Origin: Pseudomonas citronellolis
GTDB taxonomy: Bacteria; Pseudomonadota; Gammaproteobacteria; Pseudomonadales; Pseudomonadaceae
Length of the DNA stretch: 64,000 bases
Reading direction: 5' to 3'
Assembly (NCBI RefSeq): GCF_900112375.1
Contig: NZ_FOLS01000031.1
Span: 1 to 64,000 of the forward strand
This document shows positions 17,395-26,768 of this stretch, piece after piece. Every line of letters begins with the position of its first letter. Within the stretch, counting starts at the first letter, position 1. Below the pieces are notes generated by a model. It was given only the letters and a program-made list of their open reading frames with translations. It ran no database searches and was not told the DNA's origin. A program made the position numbers and the translations under genes.

Positions 17395-18279
17395 ATGGCC
17401 ACCGCCAATCCCCGCCGGGGCTATGCCCTGGGCCTGACCGCCTATGTCATCTGGGGACTCTTCCCGGTCTACTTCAAACTGCTGGAACGCATCCCCGCCC
17501 TGGAAATCATCACCCACCGGGCCATCTGGTCGGCGCTGTTCGGCGCCGCCCTGCTGCTGGTGTGGAAACACCCCGGCTGGTGGCGCGAGCTGCTGGACAA
17601 CCCGCGGCGCCTGGCCGTGCTCGGCGCCAGCGGGGTGCTGATCGCCAGCAACTGGCTGGTCTACGTCTGGGCGGTGAACAACGGGCACATGCTCGAAGCC
17701 AGCCTGGGCTACTACATCAACCCGCTGATCAACGTTCTGCTCGGCCTGGTGGTGCTGCGCGAGCGCCTGCGCCCGCTGCAATGGGTGGCCGTGGGCCTGG
17801 CGGCCCTGGGCGTGGCCCAGCAGGTCTGGCAGTTGGGCAGCCTGCCCTGGGTGTCGCTGGTGCTGGCGCTGACCTTCGGCTTCTACGGGCTGATCCGCAA
17901 GCAGGCGCCGGTGGACGCCCTGCCCGGCCTGGTGGTGGAAACCTGGATGCTGCTGCCGCTGGCCCTGGGCTGGCTGCTGCTGTTCGCCGACGGCCCCAGC
18001 GCCCACCTGGCCTTCTGGACCACCCCGCAGGCACTATGGCTGGCCGCCGCCGGCCCCATCACCCTGGTGCCGCTGGTGTGCTTCAACGCCGCCGCCCGCC
18101 ACCTGCCCTACGCCACCCTCGGCTTCCTGCAGTACATCGCGCCGACCCTGGTACTGCTGCAGGCCGTTCTGCTGTTCGGCGAACACCTGGACTCCACCCG
18201 CCTGGTGGCCTTCGGCTGCATCTGGCTGGCGCTGGTGGTGTACAGCGTGGACATCTGGTACCGCCTGCGGCGCGCCTGA
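17395..18279 (+). CDS. rarD: RarD-type EamA transporter
   Basis: A 294-residue polytopic inner-membrane protein of the drug/metabolite transporter superfamily, with ten predicted hydrophobic segments in two EamA repeats. The RarD hallmarks are YVIWGLFPVYFKLL and NWLVYVWAVNNGHMLEASLGY. RarD was named for a chloramphenicol phenotype but the natural substrate is not settled. The ATG start has AAGGACG 6 nt upstream. It is monocistronic by context. Confidence 0.9.
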   Translation: MATANPRRGYALGLTAYVIWGLFPVYFKLLERIPALEIITHRAIWSALFGAALLLVWKHPGWWRELLDNPRRLAVLGASGVLIASNWLVYVWAVNNGHMLEASLGYYINPLINVLLGLVVLRERLRPLQWVAVGLAALGVAQQVWQLGSLPWVSLVLALTFGFYGLIRKQAPVDALPGLVVETWMLLPLALGWLLLFADGPSAHLAFWTTPQALWLAAAGPITLVPLVCFNAAARHLPYATLGFLQYIAPTLVLLQAVLLFGEHLDSTRLVAFGCIWLALVVYSVDIWYRLRRA

Positions 18280-18342
18280 TCATTTCCTGAGCGACCAGCT
18301 GCAGGCCCCGACGGGCAGGGCCTGCAGCCAGGTATCCGAAAC

Positions 18343-18351
18343 TTTTCCACA
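18343..18351 (+). promoter_or_regulatory. DnaA box TTTTCCACA
   Basis: Exact match to the TTWTNCACA consensus; first of the cluster downstream of rarD. Confidence 0.65.
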
Positions 18352-18494
18352 GCTTCATCCAGCGCTGCCGGGGATAACCCCACAGCGCCGCCGCACGACC
18401 AGAGCACCGCAACGGCGGCGAGAATGGCTGCTCAGAACTCGTACAAACGCCTGTAAGGCTCGCCGATAAAGGCCCCTGGCAATCTACCCAGGGG

Positions 18495-18503
18495 TTTTCC
18501 ACA
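18495..18503 (+). promoter_or_regulatory. DnaA box TTTTCCACA
   Basis: Second exact match, the same nine bases as the box at 18343. Confidence 0.65.
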
Positions 18504-18633
18504 GGGCTTTCCCGGGTTTCTGTGCAGGGCTGCGACGGCCCTGGCGCATTTTTGATCACTTCCCGCAGACACAGAGTCCGCGCGGCCTGTAGCCAGGCAT
18601 ACAGCAGTTGCCCACAGCGCGACCCACGGTTTT

Positions 18634-18652
18634 TGTGCAAAGACGTGGATAA
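18634..18652 (-). promoter_or_regulatory. Two abutting one-mismatch DnaA boxes
   Basis: Read on the minus strand, TTATCCACG (18644-18652) and CTTTGCACA (18634-18642) each miss the consensus by one terminal base. They are separated by one base. Confidence 0.55.
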
Positions 18653-18873
18653 ACCGCCACCCATGCAACCCGCCCCATGCGCGGATCATTTTCTGACCGA
18701 TCCGCCAAAGTCCTCGTGCTGCGTGGCTTACAGCCATCCATCCACAGCCCGCCAACAGGACAACCCACGGCAACTGTGGGCAACGCCGGGCAGGCTGTTC
18801 ACAATCGAGTGTTGCGCTCCAAAGCACTGCCTGAAGGGCCTCGCAGCGCTTCACACACATTTCCTCAACAGAC

Positions 18874-18882
18874 TTATGCACA
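18874..18882 (+). promoter_or_regulatory. DnaA box TTATGCACA
   Basis: Third exact match, close to the 3' end of the ACT-domain gene. Confidence 0.65.
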
Positions 18883-18906
18883 GGCCGGAGGCCTTTCACC
18901 TGTGCG

Positions 18907-19425
18907 TCAGTCCTCCTTGTGGAAATTCAGGTCCACCATGAGGTCGTCGGCCAGGTCCTCCAGGTGCTGCTGCAACTGCTCCAGCGGCAACGTCAGCGGC
19001 ACCGCCAGCACCGCGTCGGCGTGGAACAGCGGCTCGCCGCTCATGGGCGCCGGCAACACCTCGGTGGTCAGCCGCTCCAGGTTGACGCCGTGTTCGGCCA
19101 GCAGGCGGGTGATGTCGCGGACGATGCCCGGGCGGTCGTTGCCCACCAGGTCGAGGTGGATCGGCTTCCAGTTGCAGGAGGGCTCGATGCCGCTGTCGGC
19201 CAGCAGCACGCGGATGCCGTGGTCGCCCAGTTCCTGCAGGCCTTCCACCAGTTCGTCGTAGCCTTCGGCCGGCACCGCCACCCGCAGGATCCCGGCGAAC
19301 TGCCCGGCCATGCGCGACATGCGGCTCTCCAGCCAGTTGCCGCCGTGGCCGGCGATGCATTGGGCGATGCGTTCCACCAGCCCCGGCTGGTCCTGGGCGA
19401 TGATGGTGAGCACGAGATGATTCAT
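18907..19425 (-). CDS. GcvR-like ACT-domain regulator
   Basis: A 172-residue protein made of two ACT domains (about 1-80 and 90-170), beginning MNHLVLTIIAQDQPGLVERI and with LDLVGNDRPGIVRDITRLL at the second. This is the layout of the glycine cleavage system repressor GcvR, which acts on a partner regulator by protein contact rather than binding DNA. The ATG at 19425 is chosen over an upstream extension that overlaps the next gene. No gcv genes are adjacent, so the GcvR role is only a family assignment. Confidence 0.88.
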   Translation of the reverse strand: MNHLVLTIIAQDQPGLVERIAQCIAGHGGNWLESRMSRMAGQFAGILRVAVPAEGYDELVEGLQELGDHGIRVLLADSGIEPSCNWKPIHLDLVGNDRPGIVRDITRLLAEHGVNLERLTTEVLPAPMSGEPLFHADAVLAVPLTLPLEQLQQHLEDLADDLMVDLNFHKED

Positions 19426-19447
19426 GGCAGCCTCCAGAGTCGATGCG

Positions 19448-19906
19448 TCAGCCCCGGGCCTGGCCCAGGTCCAGCCAGTAGGTGTAGAAACGTTCGTCAC
19501 GCTGGTAGCCCAGGCGCTCGTACAGGCCCTGGGCGTTGCGGTTGTCCTTCGCCGTTTCCAGCTGCAGGCCGCAGGCGCCGCTGGCCTCGGCGTGGGCGCG
19601 GGCGGCGTTCATCAGCGCCTCGCCATAGCCGTCGCGGCGCGCCGCGGGGATCACGTAGAGGTCGCTGAGCAGCCAGGCCGAGCGTAGTGCCAGGGAGGCG
19701 AAGAAGGGGTACAACTGGACGAAGCCCAGGCCCACGCCGTCGATGCTGCGCGCCAGGTAGATCACTGATTCGCCGCGCTCCAGGCGCTGGCCGAGGAAGT
19801 CGCGGATGTCCGCCGGGGGCGCCGGCACTTCGTAGAAGTCCAGGTAGCCGGCGAACAGCGGTACCAGGTCGTCGAGGTCGGCAAGGGTGGCGCGGGCGAT
19901 GGGCAT
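19448..19906 (-). CDS. GNAT-family N-acetyltransferase
   Basis: A 152-residue GNAT acetyltransferase. The acetyl-CoA motif is LSDLYVIPAARRDGYGEAL (about 84-102), followed by LQLETAKDNRNAQGLYERLGY, where the canonical tail Asn and Tyr residues are present. The substrate is unknown. It ends 22 bp before the start of the ACT-domain gene, on the same strand, so the two probably form a small operon. Confidence 0.9.
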   Translation of the reverse strand: MPIARATLADLDDLVPLFAGYLDFYEVPAPPADIRDFLGQRLERGESVIYLARSIDGVGLGFVQLYPFFASLALRSAWLLSDLYVIPAARRDGYGEALMNAARAHAEASGACGLQLETAKDNRNAQGLYERLGYQRDERFYTYWLDLGQARG

Positions 19907-20198
19907 GGTGATCCTCCGAGGGTGAAGCCTGAGTATAGGCTGCGGCGCGGAGCCAGCTGCGACGGGGCGTCGCAGGTTCCTCGCCGAATTAATCGTGTAC
20001 TGTTTTCAGATTTATCTGGAACAATCCACTAGTTTTTTGCGAACATTATTGCTGCTACGTGACTGAGATGCGTTCTTTGGTCTAACCGCGACGCCAGCCC
20101 ACTGATTTTTCCCACGGCATCATGTAGTATTCCGCGGCTCGGACTACAAGGCGTCTTGCCTGGGTTCCGAGCTGGTCCTGAGCAGAGTGAGGCAAGCA
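19907..20198. other. Divergent promoter region upstream of glcB
   Basis: 292 bp between the GNAT gene and glcB. It contains a GCGACG...CGTCGC hairpin (about 19960-19976) and an unusually AT-rich stretch for this genome (about 19985-20060), a likely promoter area. No confident regulator site is recognised. Confidence 0.45.
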
Positions 20199-22376
20199 AT
20201 GACTGAACGCGTTCAAGTCGGTGGCCTGCAGGTCGCCAAAGTCCTGTTCGACTTCGTCAACGACGAAGCCATCCCCGGTACCGGCGTAGACGCCGGCAAG
20301 TTCTGGGCAGGTGTGGAGGCCGTGGTCAACGACCTGGCCCCGAAGAACAAAGCCCTGCTCGCCAAGCGCGACGAGCTGCAGGCCAAGATCGATGGCTGGC
20401 ACCAGGCTCGCGCCGGCCAGGCCCATGACGCCGCGGCCTACAAGGCCTTCCTCCAGGAAATCGGCTACCTGCTGCCCGAAGCCGAAGACTTCCAGGCCAG
20501 CACCCAGAACGTCGACGAAGAAATCGCCCACATGGCCGGCCCGCAGCTGGTGGTGCCGGTGATGAACGCGCGCTTCGCCCTGAACGCCTCCAACGCCCGC
20601 TGGGGCTCGCTGTACGACGCGCTCTACGGCACCGACGCGATCAGCGAAGAGAACGGCGCCGAGAAGGGCAAGGGCTACAACAAGGTCCGCGGCGACAAGG
20701 TCATCGCCTTCGCCCGCGCCTTCCTCGACGAAGCCGCGCCGCTGGAATCCGGCAGCCACGTCGACGCCACCGCCTACAGCGTGAACAACGGCGCGCTGGT
20801 CGTCGCCCTGAAGAACGGCAGCCAGAGCGGCCTGAAGAACGCAGCCCAGTTCATCGCCTTCCAGGGCGAGGCGGCCAAGCCGCAAGCCGTGCTGCTCAAG
20901 CACAACGGCCTGCACTTCGAGATCCAGATCGACCCCGCCAGCCCCATCGGCCAGACCGACGCCGCCGGCGTGAAGGACGTGCTGATGGAGGCCGCGCTGA
21001 CCACCATCATGGACTGCGAGGACTCGGTCGCCGCGGTCGACGCCGACGACAAGGTGGTGATCTACCGCAACTGGCTGGGCCTGATGAAGGGCGACCTCGC
21101 CGAAGAAGTCAGCAAGGGCGGCACCACCTTCACCCGCACCATGAACCCGGACCGCGTCTACACCAAGGCCGACGGTTCCGAGCTGAGCCTGCACGGCCGC
21201 TCGCTGCTGTTCGTGCGCAACGTCGGCCACCTGATGACCAACGACGCCATTCTCGACAAGAACGGCAACGAGGTTCCCGAGGGCATCCAGGACGGCCTGT
21301 TCACCAGCCTGATCGCGGTGCACAACCTCAACGGCAACACCAGCCGCAAGAACACCCGCACCGGCAGCGTGTACATCGTCAAGCCGAAGATGCACGGTCC
21401 GGAAGAAGTCGCCTTCACCAACGAGCTGTTCGGCCGCGTCGAAGACGTGCTGGGCCTGCCGCGCAACACCCTGAAGGTCGGCATCATGGACGAGGAACGC
21501 CGCACCACCATCAACCTCAAGGCGTGCATCAAGGAAGCCCGCGAGCGCGTGGTGTTCATCAACACCGGCTTCCTCGACCGCACCGGTGACGAAATCCACA
21601 CCTCCATGGAAGCCGGCGCCGTGGTGCGCAAGGGCGCCATGAAGAGCGAGAAGTGGATCGGCGCCTACGAGAACAACAACGTCGACGTCGGCCTGGCCAC
21701 CGGCCTGCAGGGCAAGGCGCAGATCGGCAAGGGCATGTGGGCCATGCCCGACCTGATGGCCGCCATGCTCGAGCAGAAGATCGCCCACCCGCTGGCCGGC
21801 GCCAACACCGCCTGGGTGCCCTCGCCCACCGCGGCCACCCTGCACGCCCTGCACTACCACAAGGTCGACGTGTTCGCCCGCCAGGCCGAACTGGCCAAGC
21901 GCGCACCGGCCTCGGTCGACGACATCCTGAGCATTCCGCTGGCGCCCAACACCAACTGGAGCGCGGAAGAGATCAAGAACGAGATCGACAACAACGCCCA
22001 GGGCATCCTCGGCTACGTGGTGCGCTGGATCGACCAGGGCGTCGGCTGCTCCAAGGTGCCGGACATCAACGACGTCGGCCTGATGGAAGACCGCGCCACC
22101 CTGCGCATCTCCAGCCAGCTGCTGGCCAACTGGCTGCGCCACGGCGTGATCACCGAGGAGCAGGTGGTCGAGAGCCTCAAGCGCATGGCCGCGGTGGTCG
22201 ACCGGCAAAACGCCAACGACCCGCTGTACCGCCCGATGGCGCCGGACTTCGACGACAACGTGGCCTTCCAGGCCGCGCTGGAACTGGTGGTCGAAGGCAC
22301 CAAGCAGCCCAACGGCTACACCGAGCCGGTGCTGCACCGCCGTCGTCGCGAATTCAAGGCCAGGAACGGCCTCTGA
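20199..22376 (+). CDS. glcB: Malate synthase G
   Basis: A 725-residue glyoxylate-shunt enzyme condensing glyoxylate with acetyl-CoA to malate. The length is exactly that of the G isoform (about 723-725), not the shorter A form. Recognisable blocks are [14 protein letters not shown], the Mg/glyoxylate region [12 protein letters not shown] and [12 protein letters not shown]. The ATG at 20199 has GAGG 7 nt upstream; a GTG four codons earlier includes that RBS and is rejected. It is monocistronic, with a strong terminator. It allows growth on acetate and on fatty acids, matching the beta-oxidation and PHA genes in the window. Confidence 0.97.
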   Translation: MTERVQVGGLQVAKVLFDFVNDEAIPGTGVDAGKFWAGVEAVVNDLAPKNKALLAKRDELQAKIDGWHQARAGQAHDAAAYKAFLQEIGYLLPEAEDFQASTQNVDEEIAHMAGPQLVVPVMNARFALNASNARWGSLYDALYGTDAISEENGAEKGKGYNKVRGDKVIAFARAFLDEAAPLESGSHVDATAYSVNNGALVVALKNGSQSGLKNAAQFIAFQGEAAKPQAVLLKHNGLHFEIQIDPASPIGQTDAAGVKDVLMEAALTTIMDCEDSVAAVDADDKVVIYRNWLGLMKGDLAEEVSKGGTTFTRTMNPDRVYTKADGSELSLHGRSLLFVRNVGHLMTNDAILDKNGNEVPEGIQDGLFTSLIAVHNLNGNTSRKNTRTGSVYIVKPKMHGPEEVAFTNELFGRVEDVLGLPRNTLKVGIMDEERRTTINLKACIKEARERVVFINTGFLDRTGDEIHTSMEAGAVVRKGAMKSEKWIGAYENNNVDVGLATGLQGKAQIGKGMWAMPDLMAAMLEQKIAHPLAGANTAWVPSPTAATLHALHYHKVDVFARQAELAKRAPASVDDILSIPLAPNTNWSAEEIKNEIDNNAQGILGYVVRWIDQGVGCSKVPDINDVGLMEDRATLRISSQLLANWLRHGVITEEQVVESLKRMAAVVDRQNANDPLYRPMAPDFDDNVAFQAALELVVEGTKQPNGYTEPVLHRRRREFKARNGL

Positions 22377-22395
22377 TTCGCGCCAGCGTGAGCTG

Positions 22396-22422
22396 AAAAA
22401 CCGCCCTTCGGGGCGGTTTTTT
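22396..22422 (+). terminator. glcB rho-independent terminator
   Basis: CCGCCC-TTCG-GGGCGG stem flanked by five A and six T, 20 nt after the glcB stop; likely works in both directions. Confidence 0.92.
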
Positions 22423-22496
22423 CGTTTCTGGCCCGCCTTTTTCCTGAAAACCGACGGGCGCCGATTGCGCAGGCTGGTTGCACTTTGCGATCATTT

Positions 22497-22515
22497 GCGA
22501 ATAGTTATCGTTTTG
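22497..22515. promoter_or_regulatory. Weak Fur-box-like sequence before the ECF sigma gene
   Basis: The 19-bp sequence GCGAATAGTTATCGTTTTG agrees with the Fur consensus at 11 of 19 positions. It lies about 35 bp before the GTG start, where iron control of a FecI-type gene is expected. Confidence 0.4.
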
Positions 22516-22548
22516 TCGTTCATTCCGAATCGGGGTGGGGGAGCAAAG

Positions 22549-23067
22549 GTGTCGGCAGTCCAGACTGGCAATGGCGAATTCGTAGGCGCGCTCTACCGCG
22601 ACCACCGCGACTGGCTGCTCGCCTGGCTCAATCGCAGCGTCGGCTGCCCGCAGCGCGCCGAGGACCTCGGCCAGGACACCTTCGTGCGCATCCTCGGCCG
22701 CCGCGAGCTGCCCAGCCTGCGCGAACCGCGGGCCTTCCTGGTGACTGTGGCCAAGGGCCTGCTGGTCGACCACTGGCGCCGCCAGGCGCTGGAGCAGGCC
22801 TACCTCGACGAGCTGCTGCAACTGCCCGAGGCCGAGCAGCCCTCGGTGGAAACCCAGTTCCTCATCCTCGCCGACCTGCGCGAGATCGACCGCCTGCTGG
22901 GCAAGCTGTCCAGCCGCGCGCGCAGCGCCTTCCTGCTCAACCGCCTGGACGGCCTGGGCCACGCCGAGATCGCCGAGCGCCTGGGCGTGTCGGTGCCGCG
23001 GGTGCGCCAGTACATCGCCCAGGGCCTGCGCCAGTGCTACATCGCCCTGTACGGCGAGCCGACATGA
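22549..23067 (+). CDS. fiuI: FecI-family ECF sigma factor
   Basis: A 172-residue iron-starvation-type ECF sigma factor. Region 2 includes RDWLLAWLNRSVGCPQRAED and QDTFVRIL; region 4 is the LGHAEIAERLGVSVPRVRQY helix-turn-helix. The GTG at 22549 is chosen because GGGGGAG lies 6-12 nt upstream; the frame extends further but without an RBS. It overlaps the downstream fecR-type gene by ATGA, and a TonB receptor with a signalling domain follows, making a complete cell-surface signalling unit. The symbol is by context (PA0472-PA0470-like, from memory). Confidence 0.85.
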   Translation: MSAVQTGNGEFVGALYRDHRDWLLAWLNRSVGCPQRAEDLGQDTFVRILGRRELPSLREPRAFLVTVAKGLLVDHWRRQALEQAYLDELLQLPEAEQPSVETQFLILADLREIDRLLGKLSSRARSAFLLNRLDGLGHAEIAERLGVSVPRVRQYIAQGLRQCYIALYGEPT

Positions 23068-24023
23068 AGGGCCCGGTCTCGGTCCGCATCCTCGACGAAG
23101 CCATCGCCTGGCAGTTGCGCCTGGGTTCGGGCGAGGCCCATGCCGAGGACGAAGCCGCCTTCGCCCACTGGCATGCCGCTCACAGCGAACACGCCCGCGC
23201 CTGGCACCAACTGGGCATGCTCGACCACAACCTGGGCGCGGCCGCCGCCCCCGCGGCGCGCAGCGCCTTGCTGCGCGCGCCGGGCGAATCGCGGCGCAAG
23301 CTGCGCCGGCTGGCCGGCACCGGTTTGTCGCTACTGCTGGCCGGGGTGCTGGCGCTGGGCGTGGGCAACCGCTACCTGCCGCTGCGCTACACCCTGGCCG
23401 ACGTGGTCACCGGCACCGGCGAGCTGCGCGAACTGCGCCTGCCCGACGACACCCTGGTGCAGCTCGACAGCCGCACCGCCCTGGACATCCGTTTCGACGC
23501 CAGCGAGCGGCGCATCGTCCTGCTCAGCGGCGAAATCATAGTGCAGACCGCCCATGGCGACAGCCGCCCATTCATCGTCGAAACCCGCGATGGCCGCCTG
23601 CGCGCCCTGGGCACCCGTTTCCTGGTGGAACGCCAGGCCGACGGCACCCTGCTCAGCGTGCTGCAGTCGGCGGTGGCGGCCAAGCCCGAGCGGGGCCGCG
23701 ACGAAACCGTCATCCCCCAGGGCCGCCACGTGCTGCTGCGCGCCGACGGCCTGGGCCCGCTGGAGGCCAACAGCGCCACCGCCGACGCCTGGACCCACGG
23801 CATGCTGGTAGCCGACAACATACGGCTGGCCGACCTGCTGGAGAAACTCGGCCAGTACCGCAGCGGCTACCTGGGCCTGGACCCGGCGCTGGCCGACCTG
23901 CGCATCAGCGGCAGCTTCTCCCTGCGCGACACCGACCTGGCCCTGGATTCGCTGCCGCCGAGCCTGCCGGTGCGCATCGAGCGGCACGGCGGTTGGTGGA
24001 CGAAGGTGGTGCCGCGCGGCTGA
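23064..24023 (+). CDS. fiuR: FecR-type anti-sigma regulator
   Basis: 319 residues. The N-terminal cytoplasmic domain has the FecR pattern EAIAWQLRLGSGEA and FAHWHAAHSEHARAW. A single membrane helix lies at about 84-100 (TGLSLLLAGVLALGVGN). The periplasmic FecR domain (about 110-319) includes LPDDTLVQLDSRTALDI and LLSGEIIVQTAHGD. It would transmit receptor occupancy to the sigma factor. It is translationally coupled to the sigma gene through an ATGA overlap. Confidence 0.9.
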   Translation: MKGPVSVRILDEAIAWQLRLGSGEAHAEDEAAFAHWHAAHSEHARAWHQLGMLDHNLGAAAAPAARSALLRAPGESRRKLRRLAGTGLSLLLAGVLALGVGNRYLPLRYTLADVVTGTGELRELRLPDDTLVQLDSRTALDIRFDASERRIVLLSGEIIVQTAHGDSRPFIVETRDGRLRALGTRFLVERQADGTLLSVLQSAVAAKPERGRDETVIPQGRHVLLRADGLGPLEANSATADAWTHGMLVADNIRLADLLEKLGQYRSGYLGLDPALADLRISGSFSLRDTDLALDSLPPSLPVRIERHGGWWTKVVPRG

Positions 24024-24050
24024 GCCCCTTGCCGGCCGCGCGAAACGCTC

Positions 24051-24123
24051 TTCGTAGGAGCGAGCTTGCTCGCGAATGAACCCCGCTGCGGAGCCTGTTC
24101 GCGAGCAAGCTCGCTCCTACGAA
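24051..24123. repeat. REP pair (family 1) after fiuR
   Basis: Two inverted REP units around an ACCCCGCTGCGGAGCC linker. It separates the sigma/anti-sigma pair from the receptor gene and may allow independent receptor mRNA levels. Confidence 0.9.
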
Positions 24124-24245
24124 AAGCCAGAGCGTCATACGCCGTAGCGCCATCCGAAATTTTTTTCGCGCAGCCCTATCACTTTCCGATTGTCGTCCGG
24201 CAATGAGGCGAACGAGACATATTCACACCCAGGAGTGAATCCCCG

Positions 24246-26654
24246 ATGCCGTCCCCCACCATGGCCTTCCGCCCGCACCTGCTGGCCGCCGCCATTCTGC
24301 TCGCCAGCCCGCTGGCTTCCGTCGCCGCCGATGTCGCGCGCGACTACCAACTGCCCGCCGCCCCGCTGGCCAGCACCCTCAACCGCATCGCCGCGCAAGC
24401 CGGCATCAGCCTGAGCATCGACCCGGCCCTGGCCAACGGCCGCAGCGCCCATGCCGTGCAGGGCCGCTTCGACGGCCTCGGCGCGCTGCGCCAGGCGCTG
24501 GAAGGCACCGGCCTGGAGCTGGTGGAGAACGCATCCGGCAGCTACAGCGTGCGCCCACTGCCCAAGGACACCCTGGCCATGGGCGCCACCACCGTGAGCG
24601 CCGTGCAGGAAGACCCGGACGGCCCGGCCGTGGGCTACCTCGCCACCCGCACCCGCGCCGGCACCAAGACCGACAGCTCGATCCTCGAGACGCCCAAGTC
24701 GATCTCCGTGGCCACCCGCGAGCAGATGCAGGACCGCAACGTACAGAACCTCGACGACGCCGTGCGCTACATGCCCGGCGTGATCGCCAGCAGCTACGGC
24801 AGCGACACCCGCGCCGAATGGCTGAAGGTGCGCGGCTTCGAGCCCACCCAGTTCCTCGACGGCCTGCCCCTGCCCAAGGGCTCCTACACCATGCCCAAGC
24901 TGGAAACCTGGGACCTGGAGCGCGTCGCCCTGCTGCGCGGCCCGGCCTCCTCGCTGTACGGCCAGACCCCGCCCGGCGGCCTGCTGGACATGGTCAGCCG
25001 CCGCCCGCAGGAAGAAAGCAGCCATGAAGTGCAGCTGCAGGTCGGCAGCTACGAGCACAAGCAGATTTCCTTCGACAGCACCGGCAAGATCGACGACCAG
25101 GGCAAGATGCTCTACCGCGTCAGCGGCGTGGTGCGCGACAGCAACACCCAGGTCGAGCACGTCGACAGCAAGCGCTACAACATCGCGCCCAGCGTGACCT
25201 GGAACTTCGACGAAGACACCCGCCTGACCTTCCTCTCGCAGTTCAACCGCGACGATACCGGCATCACCAGCCAGTTCCTGCCGCTGCAGGGCACCAAGCT
25301 GTCGACCCCGGCCGGCAAGGTGAAGTACCACGAGAACCTGGGCGACCCGGACTGGGAGTTCTACGACAAGACGTACTACGCCCTGGGTTACGCCTTCGAG
25401 CACCGCTTCAACGACGTCTGGCAGTTCCGCCAGAACCTGCGCTACACCAAGAGCGACCTGTCGTTCCAGGGCATCACCGCCGGCGGCTGGGCCACCGCGG
25501 TGAGCGACGACGGCACCGTGGCGCGCGGCGCCAACGTGGTCAACGAAGACATCAGCCAGTTCGCCATCGACAACAACTTCCAGGCCGACTTCGCCACCGG
25601 CCCGGTCAAGCACACCCTGCTGCTGGGCCTCGACCACCAGCGCGCCAACACCAACTACCAGTGGCTGTACGGCAGCGCGCCGAGCAGCAACATCAAGCAG
25701 CCGATCTACGGCCAGGATTTCAGCAACGTCAGCTACACCGCGTACAACGACTACAACCAGAAGATGCGCGACACCGGCCTCTACGCCCAGGACCAGATGT
25801 CCCTGGACAACTGGCGCCTGACCCTCGGCGGCCGCCATGACTGGGCCCACACCGGCTCGAAGTTCTACAACGCCGGCGGCGCCACCGACACCCGCCGCGA
25901 CAGCCAGTTCAGCGGCAACGCGGCGCTCAGCTACGTGTTCGACAACGGCCTGGCGCCCTACATCTCCTACGCCGAGTCGTTCCAGACCGAGGCCGGCGGC
26001 AACAACGGCATGGCCTTCGAACCGAGCACCGGCAAGCAGTACGAACTGGGCATCAAGTACCAGCCGCCCGGCCGCGACCTGCTGCTCAGCGCCGCCGTCT
26101 ACGACCTGAAGCGGCAGAACATCGTGCTCTCCGACTCCCTGGGCCGCAGCAACCCGGTGGGCGAGGCGCAGGTGCGCGGCCTCGAACTGGAAGCCGTCGG
26201 CAACGTCACCGACAACCTCAAGGTGACCGCCGCCTACACCTACTCCAACAGCAAGATGACCAAGGTCGCCGACCCGCTGGACAAGAATCGTCCGCTGCCG
26301 CTGACGCCGGAGAACCAGGCCTCGCTGTGGGCCGACTACACCTGGCACGAAGGCCTGCTCGACGGCTTCGGCATCGGCTTCGGCACCCGCTACGTGGGCG
26401 AGACCGACAACATCGCCATCGGCAGCATGGCCTACGTGCGCGACAAGTCGGACGGCCATACCGGCTCCTACACCCTGTACGACGCCGCGGTGCGCTACGA
26501 CCTCGGCCGCCTGGACAACAGCCTGAAAGGGCTGAGCGTGGCGGTGAACGCGAACAACGTATTCGACAAGGAATACATCTCCACCTGCGACGGCTTCTAC
26601 TGCTACTACGGCGACCGCCGCAACGTGGTCGCCAGCCTCGACTACAAGTTCTGA
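24246..26654 (+). CDS. fiuA: TonB-dependent siderophore receptor with signalling domain (FiuA-like)
   Basis: An 802-residue outer-membrane receptor. The signal peptide covers about 1-30 (LLAAAILLASPLASVAA). An STN signalling domain (about 35-110) begins DYQLPAAPLASTLNRIA. A plug follows with the TonB-box region near TTVSAVQE and the GSDTRAEWLKVRGFEP motif, then a 22-strand barrel ending in SLDYKF with terminal Phe. The C-terminal CDGFYCYYGDRRN resembles ferrichrome/ferrioxamine receptors (FhuA/FiuA type). AGGAG lies 9 nt before the ATG. With the sigma and FecR genes upstream it should be self-induced by its siderophore. The exact ligand is inferred. Confidence 0.9.
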   Translation: MPSPTMAFRPHLLAAAILLASPLASVAADVARDYQLPAAPLASTLNRIAAQAGISLSIDPALANGRSAHAVQGRFDGLGALRQALEGTGLELVENASGSYSVRPLPKDTLAMGATTVSAVQEDPDGPAVGYLATRTRAGTKTDSSILETPKSISVATREQMQDRNVQNLDDAVRYMPGVIASSYGSDTRAEWLKVRGFEPTQFLDGLPLPKGSYTMPKLETWDLERVALLRGPASSLYGQTPPGGLLDMVSRRPQEESSHEVQLQVGSYEHKQISFDSTGKIDDQGKMLYRVSGVVRDSNTQVEHVDSKRYNIAPSVTWNFDEDTRLTFLSQFNRDDTGITSQFLPLQGTKLSTPAGKVKYHENLGDPDWEFYDKTYYALGYAFEHRFNDVWQFRQNLRYTKSDLSFQGITAGGWATAVSDDGTVARGANVVNEDISQFAIDNNFQADFATGPVKHTLLLGLDHQRANTNYQWLYGSAPSSNIKQPIYGQDFSNVSYTAYNDYNQKMRDTGLYAQDQMSLDNWRLTLGGRHDWAHTGSKFYNAGGATDTRRDSQFSGNAALSYVFDNGLAPYISYAESFQTEAGGNNGMAFEPSTGKQYELGIKYQPPGRDLLLSAAVYDLKRQNIVLSDSLGRSNPVGEAQVRGLELEAVGNVTDNLKVTAAYTYSNSKMTKVADPLDKNRPLPLTPENQASLWADYTWHEGLLDGFGIGFGTRYVGETDNIAIGSMAYVRDKSDGHTGSYTLYDAAVRYDLGRLDNSLKGLSVAVNANNVFDKEYISTCDGFYCYYGDRRNVVASLDYKF

Positions 26655-26768
26655 CCTCCGGCCGCCACGGCGGCCACCCCACACGGCGCGTTCCCCGCGC
26701 GCCGTTCGCCTCCCGGCGCGTGGCGCGCTACAGTGCGCCTTCCAACGGCCACGCCCGGGAGCACCCCA

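Larger units (their letters stand above)
18280..18906. other. Gene-free DnaA-box cluster (datA- or ori-like)
   Basis: About 600 bp with no convincing gene. It holds three exact TTWTNCACA boxes on the plus strand (18343-18351, 18495-18503, 18874-18882) and two one-mismatch boxes on the minus strand (18634-18642 and 18644-18652). Several weaker ones occur, for example around 18608, 18736 and 18797. Several GATC-containing motifs are interspersed. Such boxes are very rare by chance at this GC content. There is no replication gene or clear AT-rich unwinding element beside it. Confidence 0.7.

Noticed and set aside
18432-18899. Minus-strand frame of 155 codons in the DnaA-box gap
   Set aside because: No RBS, Cys/Trp-rich unusual composition, overlaps competing frames on both strands; treated as non-coding.
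20082-22337. Minus-strand open frame of 751 codons over glcB
   Set aside because: Shadow frame of malate synthase G.
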